DNA from: Bolinopsis microptera
Taxonomy: Eukaryota > Ctenophora > Tentaculata > Lobata > Bolinopsidae
Direction: 5' to 3'
DNA length: 64,000 bases
NCBI RefSeq assembly: GCF_026151205.1
Contig: NC_087073.1
Location: 10,114,411-10,178,410 of the forward strand
Shown: piece by piece, positions 1-10,904 of the stretch
Position numbering within the stretch: position 1 is the first letter of the stretch
How the letters are laid out: each line of letters starts with the position of its first letter
The notes under the pieces: model-generated
Told to the model about the DNA's origin: nothing
The model's input: the letters and a program-made list of their open reading frames with translations, nothing else
Database searches by the model: none
Made by a program: the position numbers and the translations under genes

Positions 1-293
1 CCATTCGTCTTGGAGAGTTTTTGCCAATTGTTCCTCGTAATACTTTTTAAACATAGATATTAATACCGAATGAATCATGTGGCCAATGTCACAATATTAG
101 AATTTTTCTAGATATTAGACAGAAATGACCCTGACGTATGCATATTGGTAACAAAAATGTGCCTTCTACCCTATTTTTGTGATCAGCCATGCAATAGGAC
201 TATTGCCATGAATATGGGAAACTCCTCAAATCAGTTGCATTCATATTGAAAACATTATATGATCACTTTTTGTAACTCTTTAACAATACAAAC

Positions 294-1000
294 CTTTTCT
301 TCTTGTCGTCTAGCTTCTTTCTCAGCCATCTGTGCTGCACGCTCCTTGTTCATGTAACCAGCTTTCAGCTTTGCCTCCAACTCTCTTATCTCGTGGCTAG
401 TCTCCCTGATTTGCTGTCTCAACTTGCTGTCTTGCATCTCTTTGGTTCGCAGAGATGCCATCTCCCGGGCAAGCTCCTCCTCTTGCTGGAGTTGCTGCTC
501 ACGTGTTGCTTTCGCTGTTTGGCTCTGAAATTATTGTTTGTAGTGTCTGTATACAGAAGATGTATTCTATTGTAAGACACTACAAACAATAAATTGTTTC
601 TGTTAGTTCTTATACATAAGAACTAACAGAAACAATTTACACCATATTTTGTTTCAATTGAAAATAGCGAAGTTGACCGTTTATTACGAATTTAAGGCTT
701 CTTTTTTATCGTACATGTACAGATATATAGGGAGATTTGAGTGACCTATACCTCTTGTAAAGCTTTATCCATTTCAACTTCCTGGGCTTCTCTTTGTAGT
801 CTTCTGATTAAAATCTTGCTGTCAACTTTTTCTTCTGCAAGAATGTTAGCATTTATCATACATTCTGTCTTCAGCATGCGATTGTTGTCTTCAATGAACT
901 CTTCGCGCCTCCGATTTTCTGCTCTCAATTTTTCCTGCTGAGCATGGCTGGTACTTCCATGAGCCCGACGCATCATAGCTGACATGGCTTGTGATGGACA
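294..1000 (-). CDS. MNS1: MNS1-like coiled-coil protein, two exons, 3' part off the left edge
   Basis: Two minus-strand exons are visible: 1000-752 (249 nt) and 524-294 (231 nt), both phase 0 at each end. The first follows a CTGCAG acceptor and ends in CAAGAG before GTATAG; the second follows TTTCAG and ends in AAAAG before GTTTGT. The translation is highly charged, Glu/Arg/Gln-rich and continuously alpha-helical. The second exon contains KLRQQIRE followed by EIRELEAKLKAGYMNKERAA, which matches the conserved part of MNS1, an axonemal (microtubule inner) protein of motile cilia and sperm flagella. The first in-frame ATG of the upstream exon is at 985, five codons after the acceptor, so it could be the start or an internal Met. 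A further exon may lie at 42-1 (reads YYEEQLAKTLQDEW), but its acceptor is weak. Family assignment is from recognised residues, not a search. Trichohyalin-like coiled coils are the main alternative. Confidence 0.72.
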
Positions 1001-1949
1001 CTGCAGATTTAAAACTTTAGTCAAGGTATAACAATGCAATGATAGAAATTAAAACACTTTGTCAGTCGTCACCTAGAAGTTTTAGTAGTAATAATATAAT
1101 CATACATGCACATAAATACATTTAAATTTCACATGTCGGCCTCAAAAACGTTGAGCAAGCTGACAATCGTTAAAATATAAGTCTACCATCATGTACTTGC
1201 TATCAGTTGGAAAGCAAGTACCAGCACAGCAGCAGTTATTAGTTATAATGTAGAGATAATAGAGCTCTGATTATCAGCACCTAACCAAACTGAACTTCTT
1301 GATAAAATGGAAATGAAAAGAAATTGTTTGTGTACAAATACTATTTTCGTCACTTCAGTTAAGAAACCCTTGATTATGCATCTAAGCTGTTAGATATCAC
1401 CGATTATATTGCTTGAGGTTTCACTTCTTTTAAATCACTCCATCAGTTTATGATGACAATGTTATCCTCAAAGAAATTAGGATTAGAAAGTGGAGAATAT
1501 GGTCGATCCGACAAAGTTTGTTTACGCTTGCACTTTCTAGCTGCCTAACCCAAATAGTAGACTGAATGTTTAGTGCTGCCATAACATACGAATGATGGGG
1601 CCAGAGTAACAGTGTGCTCTAACATGGACCTTACTGGTTTCCCCTAGATCATTATATAGTACAGTCAAATCCTGTTTACTTGTGCCTGCCCAAACCAGTC
1701 TGAGCATTTTTCCAACCTAAACATTCTGTGTTGCCATTGTTTTTGAATATAAGTTCATTGCTGCATAATTCTGTATTATTCGATGAAAGTTTCAAATCAG
1801 ATCAGTGGTAGCTACTGGCCACCAGCAAGACAATAACCAGGTGACTTGGTAAGTCACAAATTCAGATCTCTTAAACCAGAGAAAGGCACATCAGAAATCA
1901 ATATAAAGAGATTTCGACCGCAGCACAGGCCTTGGCAGGAGGTATGTCA
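1001..1949. other. non-coding stretch upstream of the MNS1-like exons
   Basis: AT-rich sequence with no convincing exon on either strand. It should hold the intron and the 5' end of the minus-strand MNS1-like gene, but I could not pick out a first exon. Confidence 0.4.
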
Positions 1950-1974
1950 AGAAATTTTTAAAACTGGTTTTTTA

Positions 1975-2036
1975 TTCAAAAATAAAATAAGAATAAAATA
2001 ATAATAAAATAATAATAATAAAATAATAATATTATC
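1975..2036. repeat. AT-rich microsatellite (AATAAA/AATAAT)
   Basis: About 60 bases of imperfect AATAAAATAAT repeats. Simple-sequence tract with no coding potential. Confidence 0.8.
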
Positions 2037-2515
2037 ATACAGAGTCATCTTGGAAGAAGTGATCAGGAACCACGTTCTTCTGTGTGAAATAACATTAACA
2101 TGCAATATCAGGTATGCTACTGTCAAAGAATGGTCGAAATTAATAACTACATATACAATTGAAGGATTAAAACTAAGTTTTTACCACATTTTTACTGCGT
2201 CTCAACTGCGTTACTGGTAGCATATCTGAAACAGCCCTAACAGAAAACTAAATTCCTCAGCCCTAAATTTATTTCACATTAAGTCCTACAATAATAGCCA
2301 TTCTCAGCCCTAAAATACAAGTTTTCATTCTCAGCTCTATACTAAATACTAATATAATAGCTTACGTATGTTAAATCTCTTATCAGCTTGCTCATCTCGT
2401 CTCTTTTCACAAGCTTTCCTGCCTGTGAGTGTGTAGTGCTATGATATGGCAGGTGTGCACAACGAAGATATTATCAAGTTTTGCTGGGTAGAGCGAATAT
2501 TTAGCTCTCTAAACT

Positions 2516-2843
2516 ATGGAACAGGTTGTGGCTCCAGTTGACGTAACGTTTGTGGAGGAAATAGGATTCAAACCTATCGTGAGAGATCGAGAGAATGAAT
2601 GACAAAGATAAATCTCAGTTAGCGCAAGCGGTCAAGGTCAGTTCCTCGAATTCCAACAGTGCCAGATTCTTGCTTAGACAAAAGGTTTATGACAATTTGA
2701 ATGCCAGTTCAGATTGTTCAGTTGAGGACGGTACCAAACAAAAACTTTTGATGCAAGACACTCCTGCAAAAAAGTTCAAATCTGGGTCCATTGGGATGTT
2801 ACATTTTTTTTCTCAAAAACTGCCGAAGATGATAGAATTTTAG
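2516..2843 (+). CDS. two small overlapping ORFs, unrecognised, probably part of a mobile element
   Basis: A 28-codon ORF starting at 2516 (MEQVVAPVDV...) stops in a TGA whose ATGA overlaps the ATG of a second ORF (2595-2843, 82 codons, Ser/Asn/Lys-rich). I do not recognise either product. The last part of the second ORF runs into the same sequence that forms one arm of the foldback element at 39.4-40.1 kb (match begins near 2805), so its C-terminus is transposon-derived. A GT at CAAG/GTCAGT near 2634 could be a splice donor. Most likely a remnant of a larger element, not a cellular gene. Confidence 0.25.
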
Positions 2844-3044
2844 ACTCGATTTTCAGTACGCGCGATTGAAAATCGCTTGCGCAATACAATTACACATGAG
2901 CACTGACCTTTGGCCAGCGACAACTTCGGCTATGAACAATATTTTTCCATAGGACCAAAAGCAGCAGATAGTTATCACTCCCCTCTATTAGAAACAGTCA
3001 TAAAATCAATTTCGAGAGGAATTTCAAACATACCCCCTGCCCCC
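2805..3044. mobile_element. half copy of the TTAA-flanked foldback element
   Basis: This segment matches the right arm of the foldback element at 39398-40121: same ACTCGATTTTCAG motif, same GCGCGATTGAAAATCGC palindromic core, same CACATGAGC and TCACTCCCCTCTAT motifs. It ends in CTGCCCCC followed by TTAA at 3045-3048, as the full copy does. The left arm is missing. Confidence 0.75.
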
Positions 3045-3604
3045 TTAATCTTGGTCCTTGAGTTCCCATCCTTTTGATAAGTAGGGGCAAGTATAATCAA
3101 TAATCCACGTCCCACAATACTAATTGCTTAGTCCTTATCAATAATATATCTGTTTGTTTTTCCACCTCTTTTTATATCTTTCTTTTAATTTTATCAACCT
3201 CTTGGAATAAAACTGATCTTGTATCCATTCAGATGCTTTTGATGTACAGGGTGGGCCAAAAGTCAGTGGGCATACGTTGGCCTTAATAGCTCAGTCACTG
3301 AGCGCCCAATTGAAATAATTTTTTCTGGTATGACTTACTACTACCACTGGTTCGAGGAATTTGTCAAATCGAAAAATATTAGAGTTCATTTTTTTCAAAT
3401 GAAGGTTCATTTTTGCATTTATTTGATAGTGTGGATAGTCGGATCGAGCTAAATTTTATTGAATTGTGTTTGGCCATTCGAATTACTGTAGCTTCTCAGA
3501 TGACCGAGATATGAAGCAAAACGAGTTTATTCTTTATGGGGGGGGGTGTCATGTCCGTCTATGTCCGCCTATGTCCTGTCCTTTTTGGATTCTATGAGAC
3601 AACG

Positions 3605-4122
3605 GACGTGTTTTTTGGGACATTGGCGGACACGGACGGACATTGGCGGACTCGGACGGACATTGGCGGACTCGGACGGGGGGGTACCAATGGCATAAAA
3701 TGGCATAAATGGCATACGTTTTATGGCATAAATGGAAATTTTTATTGGCCAATTCTCCATTTATGCCATGAATTTAGGTCTTCATATTTGACTTTAAATT
3801 CGCAAATTATTATTAGTACTTGAATAAGAGACATGTTTCATGCTTTATAACGCTTGGAATGATCGTTAAAGATTCATATGACAAATAAATAAACTAGAAA
3901 TGTATTATATCAAAAATGGCATAAATGGCATACGTTTTATGGCATAAATGGAAATTTTTATTGGCCAATTCTCCATTATGCCATTTATGCCATTGGTACC
4001 CCCCACTCGGACGGACATTGGCGGACTAGGACGGACATTGGCGGACCCGGACGGACATTGGCGGACTTGGATGGACATTGGTGGACATTAGCGGACATTG
4101 GTGGACATTAGCGGACAAACAT
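3605..4122. repeat. about 20-bp tandem repeat (GGACATTGGCGGACTCGGAC)
   Basis: Imperfect tandem copies of an ACGGACATTGGCGGACtCGG unit lie on both sides of the 3679-4004 insertion and decay to GGACATTAGCGGACATTGGT on the right. The opposite strand reads TGTCCGCC, the same core as the decamer array at 7139-7264. Confidence 0.8.
3679..4004. mobile_element. 326-bp MITE-like element with 9-bp duplication
   Basis: Ends are GGGGGGTACCAATGGCAT and ATGCCATTGGTACCCCCC, an inverted repeat. It is bounded by ACTCGGACG at 3670-3678 and again at 4005-4013; removing one copy restores the surrounding 20-bp repeat in register, so this is a real target duplication. Internally a block of about 63 bases (AATGGCATAAATGGCATACG...) occurs twice in direct orientation. 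An 8-9 bp duplication suggests hAT, Mutator or Merlin type; the G-run ends do not settle which. Confidence 0.7.
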
Positions 4123-4124
4123 TT

Positions 4125-6976
4125 TGAGGACTGAAGAGTACTCAAGAGTACTGAGGAGGATGGCTGAGAAGGATGGCTGAGGAGGATGGCTGAGGAGGAT
4201 GACTGAGGAGGATGACTGAGGAGGATGACTGAGAGGGAGGAGAAGGATCAGGAAGACCCAGGAGGAGGAGGAGGAGGAGGACCCAGAAGGAGGACCTAGG
4301 AGGAGGAGGAGGAGAACTGAGGAGGATGACTCAGGAGGAGGAGGACTCAGGAGGAGGACTGAGAAGGAGGAGGACTGAGGAGGATGGCTGAGGAGGATGG
4401 CTGAGGAGGATGACTGAGAGGGAGGAGGAAGAGGAGGAAGAGGACTGAGGAGGAGGAGGAGAAGGACTGAGGAGGAGAAGGAGGACCCAGGAGGAGGAGG
4501 ACCCAGGAGGAGGAGGACCCAGGAGGAGGACCCAGGAAAAGGCCCCAGGAGGAGGAGGAGGACTGGGGAGGAGGAGAACTGTTGAGGACTGATGAGGAGG
4601 ACTGAGGACGAGGAGGAAGAGTAGGAGGAGGACTGAGGAGGGGAGGAGGAAGAAGACTGGGGAGGATCAGGAAGACCCAGGAGGACCCAGGAGGAGGAGG
4701 AGGAGGAGGACCCAGGAGGAGGAGGAGGACTGAGGAGGACTGAGGAGGAGGACTGACGATGACTGAGAAGGAGGAGGACTGAGGAGTACTGAGGAGGATG
4801 GCTGAGGAGGATGGCTGGGGAGGATGGCTGAGGAGGATGACTGGGGAGGATGACTGAGAGGGAGGAGGAGGAGGACTCAGGAGGAGGACTCAGAAGGAAG
4901 AGGAGGAGGACTCAGGAGGAGGACTCAGGAGGAGGACTTAGGAGAAATGAGAAGGAGGACTGAGGAGAACTAAGGAGGAGGAGGAGGTGGACTGAATAGG
5001 AGGGGGAGAAGGAGGGGGACTGGGAGAGGACTGGGGAGCAGGAGGACTGATGAGAAGGATGAGGAGGAGGACCCAGGAGGAGGAGGACTGAGGACCGAGG
5101 AGGAAGAGGAGGAGGATGAAGAGGAGGAGGACCCAGGAGGAGGAGGACTGAGGAGGAGGACTGAGGAGGACTGAGGAGGATGGCTGAGGAGGATGACTGA
5201 GAGGGAAGAGGAGGAGGAGGAGGAGGAGGACTGAGGAGGACTGAGAAGGAGGAGGAGGAGGACTGAATAGGAGGAGGAGGAGGAGGGGGACTGGGAGAGG
5301 ACTGGGGAGGAGGAGGACTGATGAGAAGGATGAGGAGGAGGACCCAGGAGGAGGAGGACTGAGGACCGAGGATGAAGAGGAGGAGGACCCAGGAGGAGGA
5401 GGACTGAGGAGGAGGACTGAGGAGGACTGAGGAGGATGGCTGAGGAGGATGACTGAGAGGGAAGAGGAGGAGGAGGAGGAGGAGGACTGAGGAGGACTGA
5501 GAAGGAGGAGGAGGAGGACTGAATAGGAGGAGGAGGAGGGGGACTGGGGGAGGACTGAGGAGGAGGATGGAGGACTGAGGAGAAGGATGAGGAGGAGGAC
5601 TGAGGAGGAAGAGGAGGAGGATGAAGAGGAGGAGGAGGACCCAGGAGGAGGACTCAGGAGGAGGAGGAGGAGGACTGGGGAGGAGGAGGACTGTTGAGGA
5701 CTGATGAGGAGGACTGAGGACGAGGAGGAGGAGTAGAAGAAGGACTGAGGAGGGGAGGAGGAAGATCAGGAAGACCCAGGGGGAGGAGGAGGAAGAGTAG
5801 GAGGAGGAAGCATCTAAATGTTATTTCCATTTTTGTCCGTTTTTGTCCATTTTTGTCCGTTTTTGTCCGGAGGAGGAGGAGAAGGACTGAGAAGGAGAAG
5901 GAGGACCCAGGAGGAGGAAGACCCAGGAGGAGGAGGACCCAGGAGGAGGACCCAGGAAAAGGCCCCAGGAGGAGGAGGAGGACTGGGGAGGAGGAGAACT
6001 GTTGAGGACTGATGAGGAGGACTGAGGACGAGGAGGAAGAGTAGGAGGAGGACTGAGGAGGGGAGGAGGAAGAAGACTGGGGAGGATCAGGAAGACCCAG
6101 GAGGACCCAGGAGGAGGAGGAGGAGGAGGACCCAGGAGGAGGAGGAGGACTGAGGAGGACTGACGATGACTGAGAAGGAGGAGGACTGAGGAGTACTGAG
6201 GAGGATGGCTGAGGAGGATGGCTGGGGAGGATGGCTGAGGAGGATGACTGAGGAGGATGACTGAGAGGGAGGAGGAGGAGGACTCAGGAGGAGGACTCAG
6301 AAGGAAGAGGAGGAGGACTCAGGAGGAGGACTCAGGAGGAGGACTTAGGAGAAATGAGAAGGAGGACTGAGGAGAACTAAGGAGGAGGAGGAGGAGGAGG
6401 ACTGAATAGGAGGAGGAGAAGGAGGGGGACTGGGAGAGGACTGGGGAGGAGGAGGACTGATGAGAAGGATGAGGAGGAGGACCCAGGAGGAGGAGGACTG
6501 AGGACCGAGGATGAAGAGGAGGAGGACCCAGGAGGAGGAGGACTGAGGAGGAGGACCCAGGAGGACTGAGGAGGATGGCTGAGGAGGATGACTGAGAGGG
6601 AAGAGGAGGAGGAGGAGGAGGAGGACTGAGGAGGACTGAGAAGGAGGAGGAGGAGGACTGAATAGGAGGAGAAGGAGGGGGACTGGGGGAGGACTGAGGA
6701 GGAGGATGGAGGACTGAGGAGAAGGATGAGAAGGAGGACTGAGGAGGACTGAGGAGGAAGAGGAGGAGGATGAAGAGGAGGAGGAGGACCCAGGAGGAGG
6801 ACTCAGGAGGAGGAGGAGGACTGGGGAGGAGGAGGACTGTTGAGGACTGATGAGGAGGACTGAGGACGAGGAGGAGGAGTAGAAGGAGGACTGAGGAGGG
6901 GAGGAGGAAGAGGACTGAGGAAGATCAGGAAGACCCAGGGGGAGGAGGAGGAAGAGTAGGAGGAGGAAGCATCTAA
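4125..6976 (+). repeat. GGA-rich polypurine tract, about 2.85 kb, with 1159-bp duplication
   Basis: The plus strand is almost entirely purine, built from variants of GAGGAGGACTGAGGAGGA and GAGGAGGACCCAGG. A larger unit is tandemly duplicated: the marker CATCTAAATGTTATTTCC and the following TTTTTGTCCG repeats occur at 5811 and 6970, 1159 bases apart, and the preceding GGA text matches block by block. The long open frames across this tract are by-products of composition and are not genes. Such asymmetric purine runs can form triplex (H-DNA) structures and hinder replication. Confidence 0.85.
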
Positions 6977-7138
6977 ATGTTATTTCCATTTTTGTCCGTT
7001 TTTGTCCATTTTTGTCCGTTTTTGTCCGCTCTATTTTTTGTCCGTTTTGAAAATATAGGGTACCGAACGGACAAAAAACATGATCCCCCTATAACAGCAA
7101 AAATTGAACATTTTATTTAGCAATTTAGGTGTCCATTA

Positions 7139-7264
7139 ATGTCCGCCTATGTCCGCCTATGTCCGCCTATGTCCGTCTATGTCCGCCTATGTCCGCCTAT
7201 GTCCGTCTATGTCCGCCTATGTCCGCCTATGTCCGTCTATGTCCGCCTATGTCCGCCTATGTCC
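7139..7264 (+). repeat. decamer array GTCCGCCTAT, 12 units
   Basis: Twelve consecutive 10-bp units from 7141 (GTCCGCCTAT or GTCCGTCTAT). The T variants fall at units 4, 7 and 10, so a 30-bp higher-order period is overlaid on the decamer. Confidence 0.9.
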
Positions 7265-7793
7265 TGTCCTTTTTGGATTCTATGAGACAAGCGGACATAG
7301 ACGGACGTGACACCCCCCCCTTTATGTGTGATCAGGTGATTAGTTTAAACCTAATCACGTGATTAGGTGACCCTGTTAACCGCCCCATTAAACATTATGG
7401 GAATCGTTAAGGCTGTCCAATTAAGGTGTCGTGTCACGGTGTCACATAATCACCCAGTCAATTTTGTTAACGAGATACAGAAAATGCTTGATAACTTCCT
7501 CATTTCTAATCCGTTTTGCCTCATATTTTCAGATAATATGCAACATTTAATAATCTACTTATCTACCGTCTCTGAAACAATTAGGCGTTCAGCATGTTCA
7601 GAGAAAACAATATTATAGGTGTTTTAATATTGAATGGGCGTGGTCTAAAATATTCGAATTTTCAAATTTTGACGACGGAATCCTCGAACCAGTAAGTACA
7701 GTGTGCCATCTGCAAAGCAACAGCGCTCAAATATAAAACACGGCGGAGCTATTAAGGCCAACGTATGCCCACTGACTTTTGGCCCACCCTGTA

Positions 7794-8640
7794 TGTATTT
7801 GTATTCATATCAGTATCACCTGATTTAAAGACTTAAAAGGTGATTTTTAGCTCTCATTCTTTGTCTAATCGGAGAAAATAAGAGAAACTAATTTTTAGAG
7901 ATAGTAAATAATATATAATGGTAATTTTGAAGTTTTCATAATGCTACCAAAATTAGGAAAAAAATGAAAATTTACTTTTGCCTTGAATTTACAAATAAGA
8001 GGACATATTAAACCAAGACAACTCAAAGATGCAAAACGCAGTTAAAAATGGTTGGTTAAAAATTAAATGTTAAAAAAAACATATTCTAAAAATAAACTTA
8101 GTCATGACCAGCAGGTTTCTATCATTTATATGTATATTCTAAAGTATTCATAAAGAATTTATCACATATAATTATATATTAAGACGCAATGAAACAAAGC
8201 CTTTAAAATGCTAGTTTAATTTCTACTCAATAGTCGTGCAAAGTGGGAGGGGGTCTGAAAAGCCAAAATTTGGCTTGCATTATACTTGAATGATTCTTAA
8301 GTCTGTTTCAAGGGTGTAAATGAAAAAAAGGGATAACAATTATTAGTTAAGTTTAAGTGTGTAGTTTTGTTACGCATTGATTTTTTAGCTCTCTTATCTC
8401 ATCTCTTATCGCTACAATTTAACGACGACTTAGCTGCTGATTTGTGTACATTATGGGAAATGTGGACTTTTTCTCTACAATGTGGTCACGTGAATATTTG
8501 GGCATGTTTGCTGATGCTGCTAATGATCTTGGTTGTTGGGTTGAGGAAGTATCACATTCTATTGAAGACAATAGACTGTGATGAAGATAGTCATAATATA
8601 CATTAGACAAGTTCAAGAAACCATACAATGACGTTTTAGA
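7794..8640. other. AT-rich non-coding stretch
   Basis: No convincing gene. The last part (from about 8450) may be decayed 5' sequence of the LINE ORF1 that follows, but I cannot read a protein match in it. Confidence 0.35.
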
Positions 8641-8649
8641 CTTAGTATT

Positions 8650-9297
8650 TAAGCATCTTTTTGATGCGTTTCATGGTATAGTTGGATATAAGGATCTCTT
8701 TTTAAAAGCAACAACAAAAATGGAGGAACTGAAAAGTGACATGATTAATGCTGAGAAATCAGTTATTCAGTTGCAAGGGGGACTCTTGGACATTAAGACT
8801 AAAGACCTAGATGCAGTCTAGAGAACTGTTAAAACCGCTGTAGAAAATACTGTTCAAGCTGAGATCAGTGGCGTAACGTTGCCTGTTGGCGCCCCCCCCC
8901 CCCCCCCCCCCCTCCCCGCCGAAAAAGCGTCCCCCCCTGTTGGCGCGCCCTCCCCTTTTGGTGCCCCTCCCTAAAATTGAACAAATTAGGTGATTTTAGA
9001 GGATACGCCGGTTAAATCTCTAAAAAAGTGTGTATCTAAACTGCGCGTTTTGCTACTACTTTAGTTAAGTTTTCGAAATTGTCCCACATTCAAACGACGA
9101 TTTGGCCCCCCCCCCCCCCCCCCTGCACAGCGGGGTCAGCGGGGCCCTTTGTTACGCCACTGGCTGAGATTAAGTCTTACAGTGCTGTTGTTTCAAAACA
9201 ATTCCCCAGCTCTGCCGCCCCTCCAATTTCATGGCAGAGAACTTGAAGAAAGTAGTTCAGAATGTGGTAGCTGAAGAAGATCACAACAGAAATGTCT
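8650..9297 (+). pseudogene. LINE ORF1-like fragment (N-terminal and middle part), broken
   Basis: The plus strand reads a coiled-coil stretch MEELKSDMINAEKSVIQL then an in-frame stop. After removal of the hAT MITE (8866-9162) it continues through EIKSYSAVVSKQFP to AENLKKVVQNVVAEEDHNRN, then VLIF. The coiled coil followed by ...DRNVLIF is typical of ORF1 RNA-binding proteins of CR1/L2-like LINEs. Stops and frameshifts show it is dead. Its C-terminal half appears at 10905-11202, after two more insertions. Confidence 0.55.
8866..9162. mobile_element. hAT-type MITE, 297 bp, 8-bp duplication
   Basis: Termini are CAGTGGCGTAAC and GTTACGCCACTG, classic hAT-type inverted repeats, flanked by the identical 8-mer GCTGAGAT at 8858-8865 and 9163-9170. 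Inside are two long C homopolymer runs (near 8887 and 9107). No coding capacity. It sits inside the ORF1 remnant and splits it. Confidence 0.93.
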
Positions 9298-9299
9298 TG

Positions 9300-9838
9300 A
9301 TTTTTTCCTTTTCACCCTTTTGAAAAAAGGCAATAGTGAAAGGTTACGAATGGAGGTTTTTGCAGAAAAACGTGGATTTTGGAGAACGAGATAGGTGGGT
9401 TTAAATATGTCGTGTGTTCGTTCGTTACCATGCAACGAAAAAGTTGGGCGCGCGCGAGGATTGCTTGCGGAGATGTGTTGTATAGATAGCCTGTGATCTA
9501 TGAATGCGCGGCGCGACTGTGTATATGATGCATGTAATGTATAATATTACTATTAGGTAATACACCCAATTTGTACGTGGCACGCGTAGTGTATTGATGT
9601 GTACACGAGTATAGTTTACCTTAGCTGATAATTTCTTGAATTACAGATACAAGTTAAGTTCTACGGCAATTGAACTGAATTTCAAGTGTTTCCCGTATTT
9701 GATGCATAATTGATCAATATTATTATCATGAAGATTGAAGTGAGCTGATTGGAGCTTATAGTTATACTTAAATTTATAGTAAATGTGAAATGGAAATCTA
9801 GCGTCCGCCAAAACGAAACAACGGGCGCAATTCTTGTT
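9300..9838. repeat. dispersed repeat, copy 1 (unclassified)
   Basis: Closely matches 26135-26664. Shared landmarks in order: TTTCACCCTTTTG, AAAGGTTACGAATGG, TTTTTGCAGAAAAACGTGG, a GCGCGCGAGGATTGCTTGCG motif, GGCACGCGTAGTGTATTGAT, and the end CGGGCGCAATTCTTGTT. A short hairpin (GCGTCCG...CGGGCGC) sits just before the conserved end AATTCTTGTT. I see no inverted termini and no ORF. It interrupts the LINE ORF1 remnant. Confidence 0.75.
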
Positions 9839-9966
9839 GTCTCAATGAGGGTGCAGGAGAGAAACTCAGTGATATTATAACCAACATTGCTTATCCTCTG
9901 CCTTGTTAACAAAGAGCAAATTTTCTTAATGCCTTCTCCCTGTCCTAAAACCAAAACTTCATCCTA

Positions 9967-10554
9967 TCTTACTATATATAAAGCGAGACGATATTCAGAA
10001 GTCCCTCATATAGTAAGAAGAACATCATCATCAGAGTAGTAGTTTTAATTTAATAGTTGTTTAATCTAATAGTAAAAAGACATTATTTAGTTTAGTATTG
10101 AATTGTGTATTAGTTAGAGCAGTGTGAGTAACTGAGTCACACCAATCACCTTTTAATCACTCATTCACTATTTGAGGGTGAGTACATAGAGTAACAAGGT
10201 TACATTTGAAACATCATTTATTTGTATAACCTCTTTATTCATCTAATTTGTATTTATAATAATTGAGTATTATTTGTTATTTAATTAACCCAAGAACAGG
10301 GTTCCAACAGCATCAACTTTAACGCGAATTTCTGCAAAAACCGTCAAAGATATACAACTGAAACTTTTTTGACTGGGTCAAATGCTTTAATGGCCTCCAA
10401 ATCAGCATGAAAAAATAAAAAATTGGCCAAGAAATAGGAGTTTTAGAGCCCAAAATTTGGTACCCCAAGTGGTGTCAAAAACGCGAATTAAATAGGTAAT
10501 AATTGTTTTAGTCTCTTGAGTCTTGACACCATTTTAGAGACGGGTTCCTGCTAG
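9967..10554 (+). mobile_element. non-autonomous Helitron, 588 bp
   Basis: The 5' end TCTTACTATATATAAAGCGA is preceded by A; the 3' end CGGGTTCCTGCTAG (CTRR rule) is followed by T, as expected for rolling-circle insertion between A and T without duplication. The 3' 245 bases match the two tandem copies at 27708-28318 on the opposite strand. This copy has about 290 extra bases after the shared 5' 30 bases. No Rep/helicase coding. Confidence 0.8.
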
Positions 10555-10904
10555 TTAAAGTAAAGGCCTGTTGTTACCACAAGCTATTATACCGTCCCTC
10601 TCAAAAACATGCCTCAACCTCCATCAAAAACAATTTTAGTTTTCAGTCCTTCTAGTTTCCAAAAATGTACCGAGCTGGCCCCTGGTGTGCACAAAAGCCC
10701 CTAAGCCTGTGCATTCCTTGCCCCGCTAGCTGCCAGTCCTTGACAAACTTCCAATAGCAAAGATCAACTAGTCATTTACAAATTGAGCACTATACAATTT
10801 TATTGTTTTAAATATTTGACTTTGTAAAATGAGCTAAAACATTGATTTATTAGTTTCATTGATTTATTAGTTTCATTGATAAAATTTGCGATGTATTTGA
10901 ACAA

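Larger units (their letters stand above)
3538..7320. mobile_element. nested element with G-run/C-run termini and internal tandem repeats
   Basis: The left end is nine G then TGTCATGTCCGTCTATGTCC; the right end is GGACATAGACGGACGTGACA then eight C, an inverted match. The flanks TTTAT (3533-3537) and TTTATG (7321-7326) look like a 5-6 bp target duplication. Both ends also carry, in direct orientation, the stretch TATGTCCTGTCC...TGGATTCTATGAGACAA. No coding capacity. The interior consists of 20-bp ACGGACATTGGCGG-type repeats, a small nested element, a long GGA-rich tract and a decamer array. Superfamily unknown. Confidence 0.6.
3247..7791. mobile_element. Tc1/mariner-like TIR element, TA duplication, no transposase ORF
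   Basis: The left end begins CAGGGTGGGCCAAAAGTCAG after TA (3245-3246). The right end is its inverted complement, ending CTTTTGGCCCACCCTG before TA (7792-7793). The inverted repeat is near perfect for about 46 bases (to the AATAGCTC motif), with weaker subterminal matches such as CTGGTTCGAGGA. TA duplication and CAGGGTGG ends are typical of IS630/Tc1/mariner elements. The interior has no transposase; it is filled by nested insertions and repeats, so the element is non-autonomous. Confidence 0.8.

Noticed and set aside
4570-4600. Hammerhead ribozyme core suggested by ACTGATGAGGAGG
   Set aside because: CTGATGAG occurs by chance in GGA-rich repeats; no matching GAAA arm or stems.
5818-6012. 64-codon open frame rich in Gly/Arg
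   Set aside because: Also from the polypurine tract and the TTTTTGTCCG repeat.
6345-6989. 214-codon Ser/Pro-rich open frame on the minus strand
   Set aside because: Pure translation of the GGA-rich tract; the composition removes stops. No start context, domain or splice structure.
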